Source of the DNA: JAFEBO01 sp044375915 | Lineage (GTDB): Bacteria > Planctomycetota > Phycisphaerae > Phycisphaerales > UBA1924 | Reading direction: 5' to 3' | DNA length: 25,478 nt | NCBI GenBank assembly: GCA_044375915.1 | Contig: JBILLU010000026.1 | Span: 1 to 25,478 of the forward strand | Shown: positions 13,239 to 21,633 of the stretch, piece by piece | Position numbering within the stretch: position 1 is the first letter of the stretch | Layout of the letters: each line of letters begins with the position of its first letter | Notes under the pieces: model-generated | The model's database searches: none | What the model was told of the DNA's origin: nothing | What the model saw: only the letters and a program-made list of their open reading frames with translations | Program-made: the position numbers and the translations under genes

Positions 13239-14231
13239 TCAATGCACGCCTTCAGCCGCGAGCCAGCGCTCGGCGTCGAGGGCGGCCATGCAGCCCATGC
13301 CCGAGGCGGTGACGGCCTGGCGGTAGTGGCTGTCGGCCACGTCTCCGGCGGCGAACACGCCCGGGATGTTGGTGTACGAGTTGCGCTGCTTGAGGGCGAT
13401 GTAGCCGCTCTCGTCGAACTCGATGCCGCTGTCCTTGAGGAACTTGGTCGCGGGGGTGTGGCCGATGGCGATGAAGAGGCCCTTGACCTCGAGGGTTGAG
13501 AGCTCGCCGGTGACGGTGTCCTTGAGGCGCACGCCGGTGATCTTGTCGTCGCCGAGCACGTCCTCAACGGCCTTGTTGAAGAGCACCTTGGCGTTTGGGC
13601 GGTCCATGAAGCGTTTCTGCATGATCTTGGAAGCACGCAGGGAATCGCGGCGGTGGATGACGTAGACGGTGGAAGCGAACTTAGTGAGGTAGGAAGCCTC
13701 TTCCATCGCGGTGTCGCCGCCGCCGACGACGGCGAGGGGCTGATCGCGGAAGACGGGGAGCGCGCCGTCGCAGACGGCGCAGGCGGAGACGCCGCCGCCC
13801 ATGGTGGCGAGACGCATCTCGTTGGGCAGGCCGAGCCAATTGGCGACGGCGCCGGTGGCGATGATGACGCTGTGAGCCTTCACCACTTCGCCATTGGAGA
13901 TGTGCAGTTCAAACGGCCGCTTGGAGAAGTCGCAGCGGGTGATGTCCTCGCCGATGACCTTGGTGCCGAAGCGTTCGGCCTGTTGCTGGAAGAGGCCCAT
14001 CATCTCAGGGCCCATGACGCCGTGGGGGAATCCGGGGTAGTTCTCGACCTCGGTGGTGAGCATCAACTGACCGCCGGGGAGGACGGGGCCGGGGTCCTGC
14101 TTGGGAATGCCGGTGTACACGACCGGGTGGAGCTGGGCGCGGGCGGCATAAATCGCGGCTGTCCAGCCCGCGGGGCCGGAGCCGATGATGACGACCTTTT
14201 TGATGCTTTCTTTTTCCACGGATCCGCTCAC
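13239..14231 (-). CDS. trxB: Thioredoxin reductase (NADPH)
   Basis: A 330-residue low-molecular-weight TrxB. The start is GTG 14231, with AAGGAA 8 nt upstream. FAD-binding GSGPAG at 17-22; redox-active CAVC at 151-154; NADPH-binding VVGGGDTAMEEA at 168-179 followed by HRRDSLRASK; and the C-terminal FAD segment FAAGDVAD. It transfers electrons from NADPH to thioredoxin in the cytoplasm. It lies 96 bp downstream of the secreted-protein gene in the same direction; that gap is GC-rich with only weak stems, so read-through is possible. No thioredoxin gene is present in the window. Confidence 0.97.
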   Translation of the reverse strand: MSGSVEKESIKKVVIIGSGPAGWTAAIYAARAQLHPVVYTGIPKQDPGPVLPGGQLMLTTEVENYPGFPHGVMGPEMMGLFQQQAERFGTKVIGEDITRCDFSKRPFELHISNGEVVKAHSVIIATGAVANWLGLPNEMRLATMGGGVSACAVCDGALPVFRDQPLAVVGGGDTAMEEASYLTKFASTVYVIHRRDSLRASKIMQKRFMDRPNAKVLFNKAVEDVLGDDKITGVRLKDTVTGELSTLEVKGLFIAIGHTPATKFLKDSGIEFDESGYIALKQRNSYTNIPGVFAAGDVADSHYRQAVTASGMGCMAALDAERWLAAEGVH

Positions 14232-14327
14232 GCGTAGGTTCCTTTGTGTGTCGCAGTCCGGCCCAGAGATTCGATGCCGCCGCCGACGCCGCGGTGCACG
14301 GCGGAGCAGCGGCCGATACCGCAGCGA

Positions 14328-15914
14328 TTACTTGAGGTCGCCGAGTTCCTTGAGGTGCTGCCGGTAGAGGCTGAGGACGCTGGGCCAGAGCAGGTAGTCG
14401 ACGTCGGGGACTTTCTCGACGGTGTTCTGCACACGATCAGCGAAGTTCGGCTTGTTGTCGGAGCCGACGCTGTAGATGATGCAGTTGTCGTCACGCACCT
14501 TGGCGGCGAAGTTCACGCCGTCGCCGCTGACGATCTTGATCTCGTGCGGCACAGGGTCCTTGGACTTATCGAAGTAGGTATCGCGGATCGGAACGAAGTA
14601 CTCGAGCGGCGGCTTGGCGTTGTTCTGGATGTTGGGGTTGTACGGATCGGTATCGAGCCGCGGCATCCATTCGGGCGCGATCGAGGAGAGCTTGGGCGGG
14701 AACTGCTTGCGGGCGTAGAAGAATCCGACGATTCCCAGCGACTGCCGCGTGCCGACGATCTCGACGCGAACAGCCTGACGCAGGTTGAAGAGTTCGCCGA
14801 TATCGGGAACGGTCGCGGAGAGGATCGCGAACTGGTTCGCGTCCATCTTGCTGCGCTCGAACGGCAGACTGTTGAGCGTGTGGAACCACTCGAGCGGCCA
14901 ACGCTTCTTGTAGTCGTCTCCGAGCTTTTTCACTTCATCCGTGGTCGTGGCCCAGTCGGCATGGCCGGAGCCAGCGCCCTTCCACGACGCTGCCTCGCTG
15001 AACAGACGCAGCGGTCTCTCGGCCGAAGTCAGCAGCGCCATGGTCGTCGGGAACGTGCGTTCGTTGACGCCGGCCCGGGGGACCATGACCAGAGCCACGG
15101 CCTGATCGGCGCCGATGAGGTCGGCCTGCGGCATCAGAATGCGGTCGATGCGGAGATCGGCGGTGCCTTCCAGGCGTTGAATCCCGATGCGGATCTGCTC
15201 GGCGGTGAGTTCCTGCTTGCCGCGGAAGTCGAGGTACGCAATGTCACGTATGCGCTCCAGCGACGAGATCATGGTCCGAAGGCCCCAGCGTGACTCCTTG
15301 AAAAACTGGCGATCGGAGATCTGCCGACCGAGGGCGAGCAGCCGTCCCATCAGCCCGAGCGCGTCGTTGATCTTGGACTCGCTCTGCAGCCGCGTTGCCT
15401 CGACGTTGATGAGCACCGCGAGCGCATCGAGCTTCGGCAGATAGAGGAACTGGGCGGCGGAAAGCAGCGGCGGATCGCCGAGCTCGGTGTACAAGCCAGC
15501 CTTCACGAGATCGGGCGTCACCGCGGCGACGCCGTACGCCTGGCCCCAGGCCATGGGTGTGCCGCTCTTGACGGGCTCGGTCGCCTTCCTGAGTGCGACG
15601 ATCGCGGCCTGTTGGGCCGGTTTGGTCGCCCAGGCGACGGCTTCGTTCCAGGCCTGCATGCCCGGAACGAGCAGCCGGGCCTTCTCAAGTTCGCGAATCG
15701 ACGCGGGCACCGGCTCGAGGTCCTTCAGCGCCGGGATCAGGATCGAATCGCTCCGCCGATCAGCGGGAATGTCGGCGTACATCCCGTTGACCTTGGAGAT
15801 GTAATCCTGTGCGGCGGCGGGCTGGCTGAAGCCGGCGGCGAGCGCGAAAAGGAGAGCTGCGGCGAGCGCGCGGGCGGGTCGGGTGAATCGGTTCGTGACG
15901 GAAATCCTGAGCAT
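14328..15914 (-). CDS. Secreted protein of unknown family
   Basis: A 528-residue protein. ATG 15914 was chosen because it gives a good signal peptide (RPARALAAALLFALAAGFSQPAAAQ, cleaved near 35); the frame is open further upstream only across the intergenic hairpin. The mature part is mostly predicted helical with repeated short hairpins: an Ala-rich region (QAWNEAVAWATKPAQQAAIVALRKATEP), then long helices with ISSLERIRDIAYLDFRGKQELTAEQIRIGIQRLEG. The C-terminal third contains the proline/aromatic block PYNPNIQNNAKPPLEYFVPIRD and a strand-rich segment (HEIKIVSGDGVNF...NCIIYSVGSD). I see no enzyme motif, membrane anchor or cysteine pattern. I do not recognise the family; it may be a lineage-specific periplasmic protein. 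Confidence 0.8.
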   Translation of the reverse strand: MLRISVTNRFTRPARALAAALLFALAAGFSQPAAAQDYISKVNGMYADIPADRRSDSILIPALKDLEPVPASIRELEKARLLVPGMQAWNEAVAWATKPAQQAAIVALRKATEPVKSGTPMAWGQAYGVAAVTPDLVKAGLYTELGDPPLLSAAQFLYLPKLDALAVLINVEATRLQSESKINDALGLMGRLLALGRQISDRQFFKESRWGLRTMISSLERIRDIAYLDFRGKQELTAEQIRIGIQRLEGTADLRIDRILMPQADLIGADQAVALVMVPRAGVNERTFPTTMALLTSAERPLRLFSEAASWKGAGSGHADWATTTDEVKKLGDDYKKRWPLEWFHTLNSLPFERSKMDANQFAILSATVPDIGELFNLRQAVRVEIVGTRQSLGIVGFFYARKQFPPKLSSIAPEWMPRLDTDPYNPNIQNNAKPPLEYFVPIRDTYFDKSKDPVPHEIKIVSGDGVNFAAKVRDDNCIIYSVGSDNKPNFADRVQNTVEKVPDVDYLLWPSVLSLYRQHLKELGDLK

Positions 15915-15981
15915 GGGCCGATCGTAGCCGATGTGCGGGCGTCGCTGGCGCGATGCGAGGCTGGGCGCGGGCCAAAAGCAG

Positions 15982-16008
15982 CGCGACCGGAGCCAGGCTC
16001 CGGTCGCG
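15982..16008 (-). terminator. 13-bp hairpin after the sigma-factor gene
   Basis: A perfect 13-bp palindrome (CGCGACCGGAGCC / GGCTCCGGTCGCG around a single central A) lies 64 nt after the sigma-factor stop on the minus strand. In that direction it is followed by GCTGCTTTTGG, a short T-run a few bases from the stem. It is probably the terminator of the sigma-factor transcript; the tight centre would open to a 3-5 nt loop in RNA. Confidence 0.6.
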
Positions 16009-16071
16009 ACGCTCACAAGTCGAGTTGCGGCGATCGGGCGGTCAGGCCCGAGGCCGAGAGAGAGCAGAGGC

Positions 16072-17025
16072 TTAGCTCGCCCGGGCGCCGTCAAAGGTCA
16101 CGCTGCTGCCGCGGGTGGCGCGGGGCGGGGCGGACTGGTCGCTGCGACCGGCGTCACGGAAGAACTTGCTGGGGCGCTCATCGGTGAGGCGCTGGTTCAG
16201 CTTGGTGAGAGCCTCGTCCACGATCTGGCGGACGCGCTCGCGGCTGATCCCGACCTCGTCGGCGACTTCCTTGAGCGTCAGGGGCTCGCAGCCGTCGAGG
16301 CCGAAGCGGAGGCGGAGAATTCGGGCCTCGCGGTCGTCAATGGTCTCCAGGAGACGGCGAAGGGTGCCGAGCTCGTCGTCGCGGAGCACGTTCTCGTGCG
16401 GGGTGGAACCCTTGGAGTCGGCGAGGATGTCGCTCATCTTGAGCAGATCGCCGTCGACGTCGCGGGTCTCGCCGCTGCTCTGGAAGGCCTTCACGGCCCG
16501 CTTGATGACACGGAGCTTCTTGACGGGCAGGTCCATCGCTTTGGCGAGCTCGGTGAGGCTGGGCGGGTAACCCAGTTCGCTCTCCAACTTGCGAGCGGCG
16601 ATCTTCCACTTGGCGATGAGTTCGACCATGTAGGCCGGGACGTGCACGGGCTGGGTCGCATTGACCAAGGCACGCTTGATGGCCTGCTTGATCCACCAAC
16701 TGGCGTAGGTGCTGAAGCGGGCGCCCTGCGAGGGGTCGAAGCCCTCGACGGCGCGCATCAGACCGATGTTGCCCTCTTCGATCAGATCGGAGAGCTGCAA
16801 CCCGCGGTTGGCATAGTTCTTGGCAATCGCGACCACCAGCCGGAGGTTGGCGCGGATCATCCGCTCCCTCGCCTTGGCGCAATTGTCGTTGATGATCGCC
16901 CAGCCGAGTTCTTTCTCCTCGTCGGCGGTCAGCAACTTGGTCTTGTTGATCTCTGAGAAATACAGCTGCAGGTCGGACTGGACCTGAGCAGAACCCGTAC
17001 GGGCTCGAGCGGAACTCGTCGCCAC
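16072..17025 (-). CDS. Sigma-70 family RNA polymerase sigma factor, group 2 (RpoD/RpoS-like)
   Basis: A 317-residue sigma factor without region 1.1, so a group-2 type rather than the full-length primary factor. The start is GTG 17025, with AAGGTGG 7 nt upstream; an in-frame GTG at 17079 would add 18 unconserved residues. Region 1.2: DLQLYFSEINKTKLLTADEE. Region 2: LVVAIAKNYANRG, DLIEEGNIGLMRAVEGFDP and FSTYASWWIKQAI, with the residues that melt and read the -10 box. Region 3: HVPAYMVELIAKW onward. Region 4.2: LTLKEVADEVGISRERVRQI, the -35 reader. Region 2.4/4.2 are close to consensus, so it should recognise ordinary TTGACA/TATAAT promoters. It is divergent from the UVR-motif gene across a 329-nt control region. 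The C-terminal 30 residues after region 4 are a basic, low-complexity tail. Confidence 0.96.
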   Translation of the reverse strand: MATSSARARTGSAQVQSDLQLYFSEINKTKLLTADEEKELGWAIINDNCAKARERMIRANLRLVVAIAKNYANRGLQLSDLIEEGNIGLMRAVEGFDPSQGARFSTYASWWIKQAIKRALVNATQPVHVPAYMVELIAKWKIAARKLESELGYPPSLTELAKAMDLPVKKLRVIKRAVKAFQSSGETRDVDGDLLKMSDILADSKGSTPHENVLRDDELGTLRRLLETIDDREARILRLRFGLDGCEPLTLKEVADEVGISRERVRQIVDEALTKLNQRLTDERPSKFFRDAGRSDQSAPPRATRGSSVTFDGARAS

Positions 17026-17187
17026 TGTTCTACCACCTTCTGGGGCACCACACCCCTCTCGCTCCTCGCCCGGTCGCACAAACCGGGCACACCACGGGAT
17101 TTGCTACGCAGCCTTGTCCCATCCGGTTGCCATCGACCTGCGGAAAGGTCAATATGAACCCGACGGAGGCGTCTGCGCATTTCCTCC

Positions 17188-17216
17188 CATATGAACCATG
17201 TCACAAACTGCGTCAA
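17188..17216 (-). promoter_or_regulatory. Predicted promoter of the sigma-factor gene
   Basis: Minus strand: TTGACG (17216-17211), a 17-nt spacer and CATATG (17193-17188). The -35 is strong and the -10 fair. Transcription would begin near 17181, immediately around the GGGAGG run. Confidence 0.4.
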
Positions 17217-17305
17217 ATGCAAACCCGGCAGGCAGAAAATGTGAAAATTTTCCGAGAACTCCGGCATCGGACCCCGCGAAAACTTCCGAAATAGTCCGAG
17301 AGGCC

Positions 17306-17334
17306 TTGACACCCTTCCAGAATCCTCACAGATT
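17306..17334 (+). promoter_or_regulatory. Predicted promoter of the UVR-motif gene
   Basis: A perfect -35 TTGACA (17306-17311), a 17-nt spacer and a poor -10 CAGATT (17329-17334). The start of transcription would be only about 10-15 nt before the ATG at 17355, so the message may be nearly leaderless. Confidence 0.4.
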
Positions 17335-17354
17335 GAGCCTCTAAACTCCGCCAG

Positions 17355-18167
17355 ATGTCCCGCGACCTGTCATCCATGTTGAACGAGTGGCCTTACGAGC
17401 CGGGCGCGATCAATGCCCGGATCGTGGAGGGTGATGACGGCACGCCGCGGATCCAGATTCGAGTCGACCTGGGCATTTTGCAGATGTTCCCAACCGGGCG
17501 CCCGGACGGACAGTCGCCGCACGGGTTCCCGAGTTTGCTTGAGTACTACGAGGCGCAGCTCGACGGCACCGAGGGCGAAGAAGAGGGCGGCGGGTCAGAG
17601 AAGTTCGCGCTGGCCCCCGAAGACTGTCGCCTTCTGCGCGAAGAGGCGGTGCAGTACTACCACCGCTACCTCGCGTTGCTGGCGCTTGAGGATTTCGAGG
17701 GTGTCGTCCGGGACACGACTCGCAACCTGCGGGTTCTCGACCTGTGCGCCGCGCACGCCGAGACCGAGGGCGATCGCTCGGTGCTGGAGCAGTTCCGGCC
17801 GTACATCCTGATGCTGCGGGCACGGGCGATGGCGAGCCAAGCGATTAAGGACAACGAGCCGAAGGCGGCGGTGGTTGCGCTCGACCAGGGGCTTGAGGCG
17901 CTGCGGCAGTACTTTGCGAACGCCGGACAGCCGCAGATGTTCGACGCTTCGGCCGAGGCGGACATGCTGCGCGGGATGCGGGAGTCGCTGGTGCCGAAGT
18001 TGCCGGTGTCGCAGCAGTCGGAGCTTCGGGCGCGGCTGGCGTCGGCGATTGAGTCGGAGAACTACGAGCTGGCGGCGATCTTGCGTGACGAGCTGAAGAT
18101 GCTCGGCGTGACGGCGGCTCCGCTGCCGGCGGGCAAGAGCGAGAAGACCGAGCACAAAAAGGATTGA
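17355..18167 (+). CDS. UvrB/UvrC (UVR) motif-containing protein
   Basis: A 270-residue soluble protein. The C-terminal UVR motif is clear at about 219-252 (LRARLASAIESENYELAAILRDELKML), the helical hairpin by which UvrB and UvrC interact and which also occurs in McsA and ClpC. The N-terminal part (10-65) is an unrecognised strand-rich region with RIQIRVDLGILQMFPTGRPDG; it is followed by an acidic linker (EGEEEGGG) and helices rich in Leu/Ala (100-215) that look TPR-like. There are no nuclease residues and no McsA zinc cysteines, so it is not UvrC or McsA. Probably a protein-protein adaptor; the partner is unknown. priA follows 69 bp later in the same direction, after a 10-bp palindrome (18191-18200). 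Confidence 0.82.
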   Translation: MSRDLSSMLNEWPYEPGAINARIVEGDDGTPRIQIRVDLGILQMFPTGRPDGQSPHGFPSLLEYYEAQLDGTEGEEEGGGSEKFALAPEDCRLLREEAVQYYHRYLALLALEDFEGVVRDTTRNLRVLDLCAAHAETEGDRSVLEQFRPYILMLRARAMASQAIKDNEPKAAVVALDQGLEALRQYFANAGQPQMFDASAEADMLRGMRESLVPKLPVSQQSELRARLASAIESENYELAAILRDELKMLGVTAAPLPAGKSEKTEHKKD

Positions 18168-18236
18168 TCGGCGATCGAGCCGCAGTTCGGGTCCGCGGAC
18201 GTTTGCCCGCGACCATCGGCGTTCGCTCGCTATCGT

Positions 18237-20612
18237 GTGCGTGTGACCGGATTTCTGCCATTCTCGTCGCGGACCGTGGACGATGCGGCGTTCTATGTGA
18301 GCGTGGCGGTGGAGCGCGGGATCGATCGCGTCGGCGAGGGTGCGGAACTGCTGTATGCCGTGCCGAGGAAGATGAGCGAGCCGGCACCGATCGTGGGTGA
18401 GCGGGTGGATGTCCCGTTGGGTCGCAAGAGCGTGGCTGGAATCGTCGTCGCGGTGGGCGGGCGGGAACTGCTGGGCGAACTGGATCCGATCAAGGTGCGG
18501 CCGATTACGGCTCGGACTGGCGCGGGCCTGACGGGGCGTCTGGTCGAACTGGCGAAATGGATGAGCGCGTATTACGTCTGCCCACTGGGGATGACGCTGG
18601 CCACAATGATGCCGGCGGCGGTGAAGAAGGACGTCGGCCGGCGCGAACAGAAAGTGCTGGCGATGGCGGACCTCGATGAAGCGCGGCGTGCGGAGATCGC
18701 GTCGCTCGTCGGCAAGCCGGCGCGAGAGTTGTGGGAGCGGCTCGTGGCGGAAGACGCGCTGGCGATGCCGCTGCCGCCACTGGAATTGAAGGGCTTGCTG
18801 GGCGAGCGCACGATGCGGTCGATCAATCGCCTGATGGTGGCGGGGCTTATCGTCGAACAGAAGCGTGAGGTGATTCGCGCGGCGGAGATGCTGCCTCTGG
18901 GGGCGAATACGTTCGGCTCGGCGAAGGTGATCTCCCCCACCGCCGATCAGCAGCGGGTGATCGACGGCATCCGGCCGAGCGTGGAATCGTCGCGTTTCGG
19001 CGTGCACCTGCTGTACGGGGTGACCGGATCGGGGAAGACCGAGGTGTATCTGCGGCTGATCCGGGCCATGCTCGACGCGAGCGCGGATCGCAGTGCGATT
19101 GTGCTGGTGCCGGAGATCGCGCTCACGCCGCAGACTTCGGAGCGGTTTCTGGAACGCTTCGCCGACCGCGGCGTGGCTGTGCTGCACTCGGGGTTGACGG
19201 CGGCGCAGCGCAACAAGGAATGGACGCGGGTGGCGACCGGAGCGGCCCGCGTCGTCGTCGGCGCGCGCTCGGCGCTCTTTGCGCCGGTCGGCGCGCTCGG
19301 GCTGGTGATCGTGGACGAGGAGCACGATTCTTCGTACAAGCAGGATCAACTGCCGCGGTACCACGCCCGCGATGCCGCGATCAAGCGGGCGCAACTGGAG
19401 GGCTGTCCGATCGTGCTGGGCAGCGGCACGCCGTCGCTGGAATCCTGGCACAACGCCGCGGGGGGCAAGTACAAGTTGTGGAAGCTTCTGAACCGTGTCG
19501 GCGGTGGATCGCTGCCCGCGGTGCGGATCGTGGACATTCTCGAGGAGCGGCAGGCCGCCCGGAAGCAGGGTCTCGGCGATGTCAGCCTTGGCCCGACCCT
19601 TCGGCGGGAACTGCACGAGACAATGCGTGCCGGTGCGTCGGCGATTCTGCTGCTGAATCGCCGCGGGTACGCGACGTATGTCGGATGCGCCGGGGGCGCG
19701 ACGTGCGGCTGGAGCCTGTTCTGCGATCGATGCGACGCGAAGATGATCATGCACCGCGATCGGACGCTGCGGGCCGGCGAACTGGTGCGTTGCCATCACT
19801 GTCTCTCGGAGAGCGTGCTTCCGGCGAAGTGTCCGCGGTGTTCCCGTGGGATCGTGCGGCTGGGCGCCGGGACGCAACGCGTCGAAGAAGAAGTCGCGTC
19901 ACTGCTGAGCGATGTCGGCGTCGATCCGACGGCGCTCGTGCGCGTTGATCGCGACACGATGAAGACGGCGAGCGACTACTTCGGAGCGTTGGAGTCGTTT
20001 GCCAAGGGCAAGACCCGCGTGCTGCTGGGGACGCAGATGATCGCGAAGGGGCTGGATTTTCCGGGCGTGCGGCTCGTCGGGGTCGTGAGCGCCGATACGG
20101 GGCTCTTCATTCCTGACTTCCGCGCCGATGAACGCACGTTTCAGTTGCTTAGCCAGGTCGCCGGACGCGCCGGCCGGGCCAACGCCGCGGGCACGGTGAT
20201 CGTTCAGACCTCCGACCCGACGAACCGGGCGATCCTCGCCGCCTCGCGGCACGCGTTCGAGAGTTTCGCGGCCGAGGAATTGACGATGCGGAAGATGGCG
20301 TCCCTCCCTCCCTACTCGCGGTTCGCCCGTGTGGTGTGCCGCGACGAGAAGTCTGAGGCGGTGCAACGGCGCTGCGCCGACATCGTGCGGTTTCTCCGCG
20401 AGACAGCGGCGAGCGAGCGCGGAGAACTGCGGGTCGACGGCCCACTCGTCCCGGCGATCCCCCGCGTGGCCGACCAGCATCGGCTGTCGATCGAGATGCA
20501 CGCGCCCAAAGCCGGCTCGGTGCAGGCGGCGCTGGCCGCCGCCCGAGACGCGGGCCTGCTCAAGAGTGATTCGAAGACGGCGATCGACGTGGATCCGGTG
20601 TCAATCCTCTAA
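18237..20612 (+). CDS. priA: Primosomal protein N' (replication restart helicase)
   Basis: A 791-residue superfamily 2 helicase that reloads the replisome at stalled forks. GTG 18237 or GTG 18243 could start it; both precede the conserved N-terminal domain. An N-terminal 3'-DNA-binding domain (about 1-90) is followed by a winged-helix region, Walker A GVTGSGKT at 261-268 and Walker B DEEH at 360-363, with the aromatic-rich loop SSYKQD after it. Motif III is LGSGTPS. The zinc-binding region has eight cysteines (about 484, 490, 496, 499, 519, 522, 532, 535), with the GGATCGWSLFCDRCD spacing slightly longer than usual at the first pair. The C-terminal helicase lobe includes GTQMIAKGLDFPGV and QVAGRAGRA. 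The length is a little above E. coli PriA (732). Convergent with the acyltransferase gene, 20 bp between stops. Confidence 0.97.
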   Translation: MRVTGFLPFSSRTVDDAAFYVSVAVERGIDRVGEGAELLYAVPRKMSEPAPIVGERVDVPLGRKSVAGIVVAVGGRELLGELDPIKVRPITARTGAGLTGRLVELAKWMSAYYVCPLGMTLATMMPAAVKKDVGRREQKVLAMADLDEARRAEIASLVGKPARELWERLVAEDALAMPLPPLELKGLLGERTMRSINRLMVAGLIVEQKREVIRAAEMLPLGANTFGSAKVISPTADQQRVIDGIRPSVESSRFGVHLLYGVTGSGKTEVYLRLIRAMLDASADRSAIVLVPEIALTPQTSERFLERFADRGVAVLHSGLTAAQRNKEWTRVATGAARVVVGARSALFAPVGALGLVIVDEEHDSSYKQDQLPRYHARDAAIKRAQLEGCPIVLGSGTPSLESWHNAAGGKYKLWKLLNRVGGGSLPAVRIVDILEERQAARKQGLGDVSLGPTLRRELHETMRAGASAILLLNRRGYATYVGCAGGATCGWSLFCDRCDAKMIMHRDRTLRAGELVRCHHCLSESVLPAKCPRCSRGIVRLGAGTQRVEEEVASLLSDVGVDPTALVRVDRDTMKTASDYFGALESFAKGKTRVLLGTQMIAKGLDFPGVRLVGVVSADTGLFIPDFRADERTFQLLSQVAGRAGRANAAGTVIVQTSDPTNRAILAASRHAFESFAAEELTMRKMASLPPYSRFARVVCRDEKSEAVQRRCADIVRFLRETAASERGELRVDGPLVPAIPRVADQHRLSIEMHAPKAGSVQAALAAARDAGLLKSDSKTAIDVDPVSIL

Positions 20613-20632
20613 CGCCGCACGATCGATGCCGT

Positions 20633-21439
20633 TCAACGATGCGAGGGCGAGAGTGCGGGCGAGGTCGTCGCACGATCTGCGGGTCCACAGGACGAGGCCG
20701 GGGCTCGCTCATCGGCGAACCGCAGCCCCTTCTCGTTCAGCGTCCAACCGGTCCACTCCAGGTACCGCTGCTGCAGGTCGGCGACGATTTCGCTCGCCGA
20801 AAGGCCGCTCGCCGCGTAATCGATCGGCTCAAAGAAACGTACCTGAGCCCGACCGAAGCGCCACAGACTCGCCCACGCGGGATCGACCTGCGGGGTGCCG
20901 TCGACCACGACGGGCAGCACCTTCGCGCCGGTCTTCTTGATGAGCAGGCCCACGCCCGGCTGGAACGGCATGATCTGTCGCTGCGGGCGCTCGAGTCCGG
21001 CTTCAGGGAAGATGCCCAGCACGCCTCCCGCCTCGACGTGGCGAATCGCGTCGCGGAGTGCGGCCGAGTCACGCCCGCTCACGTCGACGCCGATCACCTT
21101 CGCCCACTCCCAGAACCACTTCAGAAACTCGACCTGCATGGAGCGGGCCATCATCCAGCGAATCTCGAAAGGGCAGGCGGCCTGGATGAGCGGCACGTCG
21201 GCGCCGGCGGTGTGATTGCTGACGAGGATGAGGGGGCCGGGGTGCATCTGCCGAGCGACGTGCTCGAGGCCGAGATATCGAGCGCGTTGGACGAACCACG
21301 CGAACAACTTCATGGCCACGATGAGCAGGCCGACCATCGGGTCGTTGCGCGGATTGCGGCTGAGCGCGGCCGTGATGAAGCCCAGCGCGAGGAGCGTGGC
21401 GACAGCGGCGATGATGACGAGCAGCCCCAGCGGCGTCAT
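20633..21439 (-). CDS. 1-acylglycerol-3-phosphate acyltransferase family (PlsC-like)
   Basis: A 268-residue membrane-associated enzyme from ATG 21439; upstream in-frame codons are not conserved in style. The N-terminus is a hydrophobic helix (LGLLVIIAAVATLLALGFITAAL, 4-26), then a second hydrophobic stretch. The acyltransferase HX4D motif is SNHTAGAD; the second motif is GIFPEAGLERP, with PEG replaced by PEAG, and the third IPVVVDGTP-like block is VLPVVVDGTPQ. Such enzymes add the second fatty acid to lysophosphatidic acid in phospholipid synthesis, or act on related lipids. The C-terminal tail (about 240-268) is Ser/Ala/Pro-rich and probably disordered. It is divergent from rarA across 194 nt. 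Confidence 0.9.
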   Translation of the reverse strand: MTPLGLLVIIAAVATLLALGFITAALSRNPRNDPMVGLLIVAMKLFAWFVQRARYLGLEHVARQMHPGPLILVSNHTAGADVPLIQAACPFEIRWMMARSMQVEFLKWFWEWAKVIGVDVSGRDSAALRDAIRHVEAGGVLGIFPEAGLERPQRQIMPFQPGVGLLIKKTGAKVLPVVVDGTPQVDPAWASLWRFGRAQVRFFEPIDYAASGLSASEIVADLQQRYLEWTGWTLNEKGLRFADERAPASSCGPADRATTSPALSPSHR

Positions 21440-21633
21440 GCGCGGCGATGCTAGCCGTTGCAAACATGGGTTTCGAGCACTTCGCGATGACAATTTCCCT
21501 GCAGTTTCGGTCGAGGTCGTGGGATGTTCGGGTGTAGACTGCCCCGAACGTCGGAACGCGCGTCGTCACGGTCGGCGCTCGTCCAGATTCGTCGGGGCTT
21601 GGTGCGAGTGGTCGGAACAGGCGAGGTCGGGCG

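Larger units (their letters stand above)
17026..17354. other. 329-nt divergent control region (sigma factor / UVR protein)
   Basis: Between two divergent genes, and more AT-rich in its middle than the flanks. It contains the two predicted promoters listed separately and a long sigma-factor leader of about 155 nt. On the minus strand the leader carries GGGAGGAAATG (ATG at 17180), opening an 83-codon frame that overlaps the sigma gene to 16929; the spacing of only 2 nt to GGAGG is poor, and the peptide is Arg-rich noise, so it is not called as a gene. Confidence 0.5.

Noticed and set aside
17595..19877. A 760-codon minus-strand frame opposite the UVR gene and priA
   Set aside because: Antisense to clear genes; the Arg/His/Pro-rich translation has no recognisable domain.
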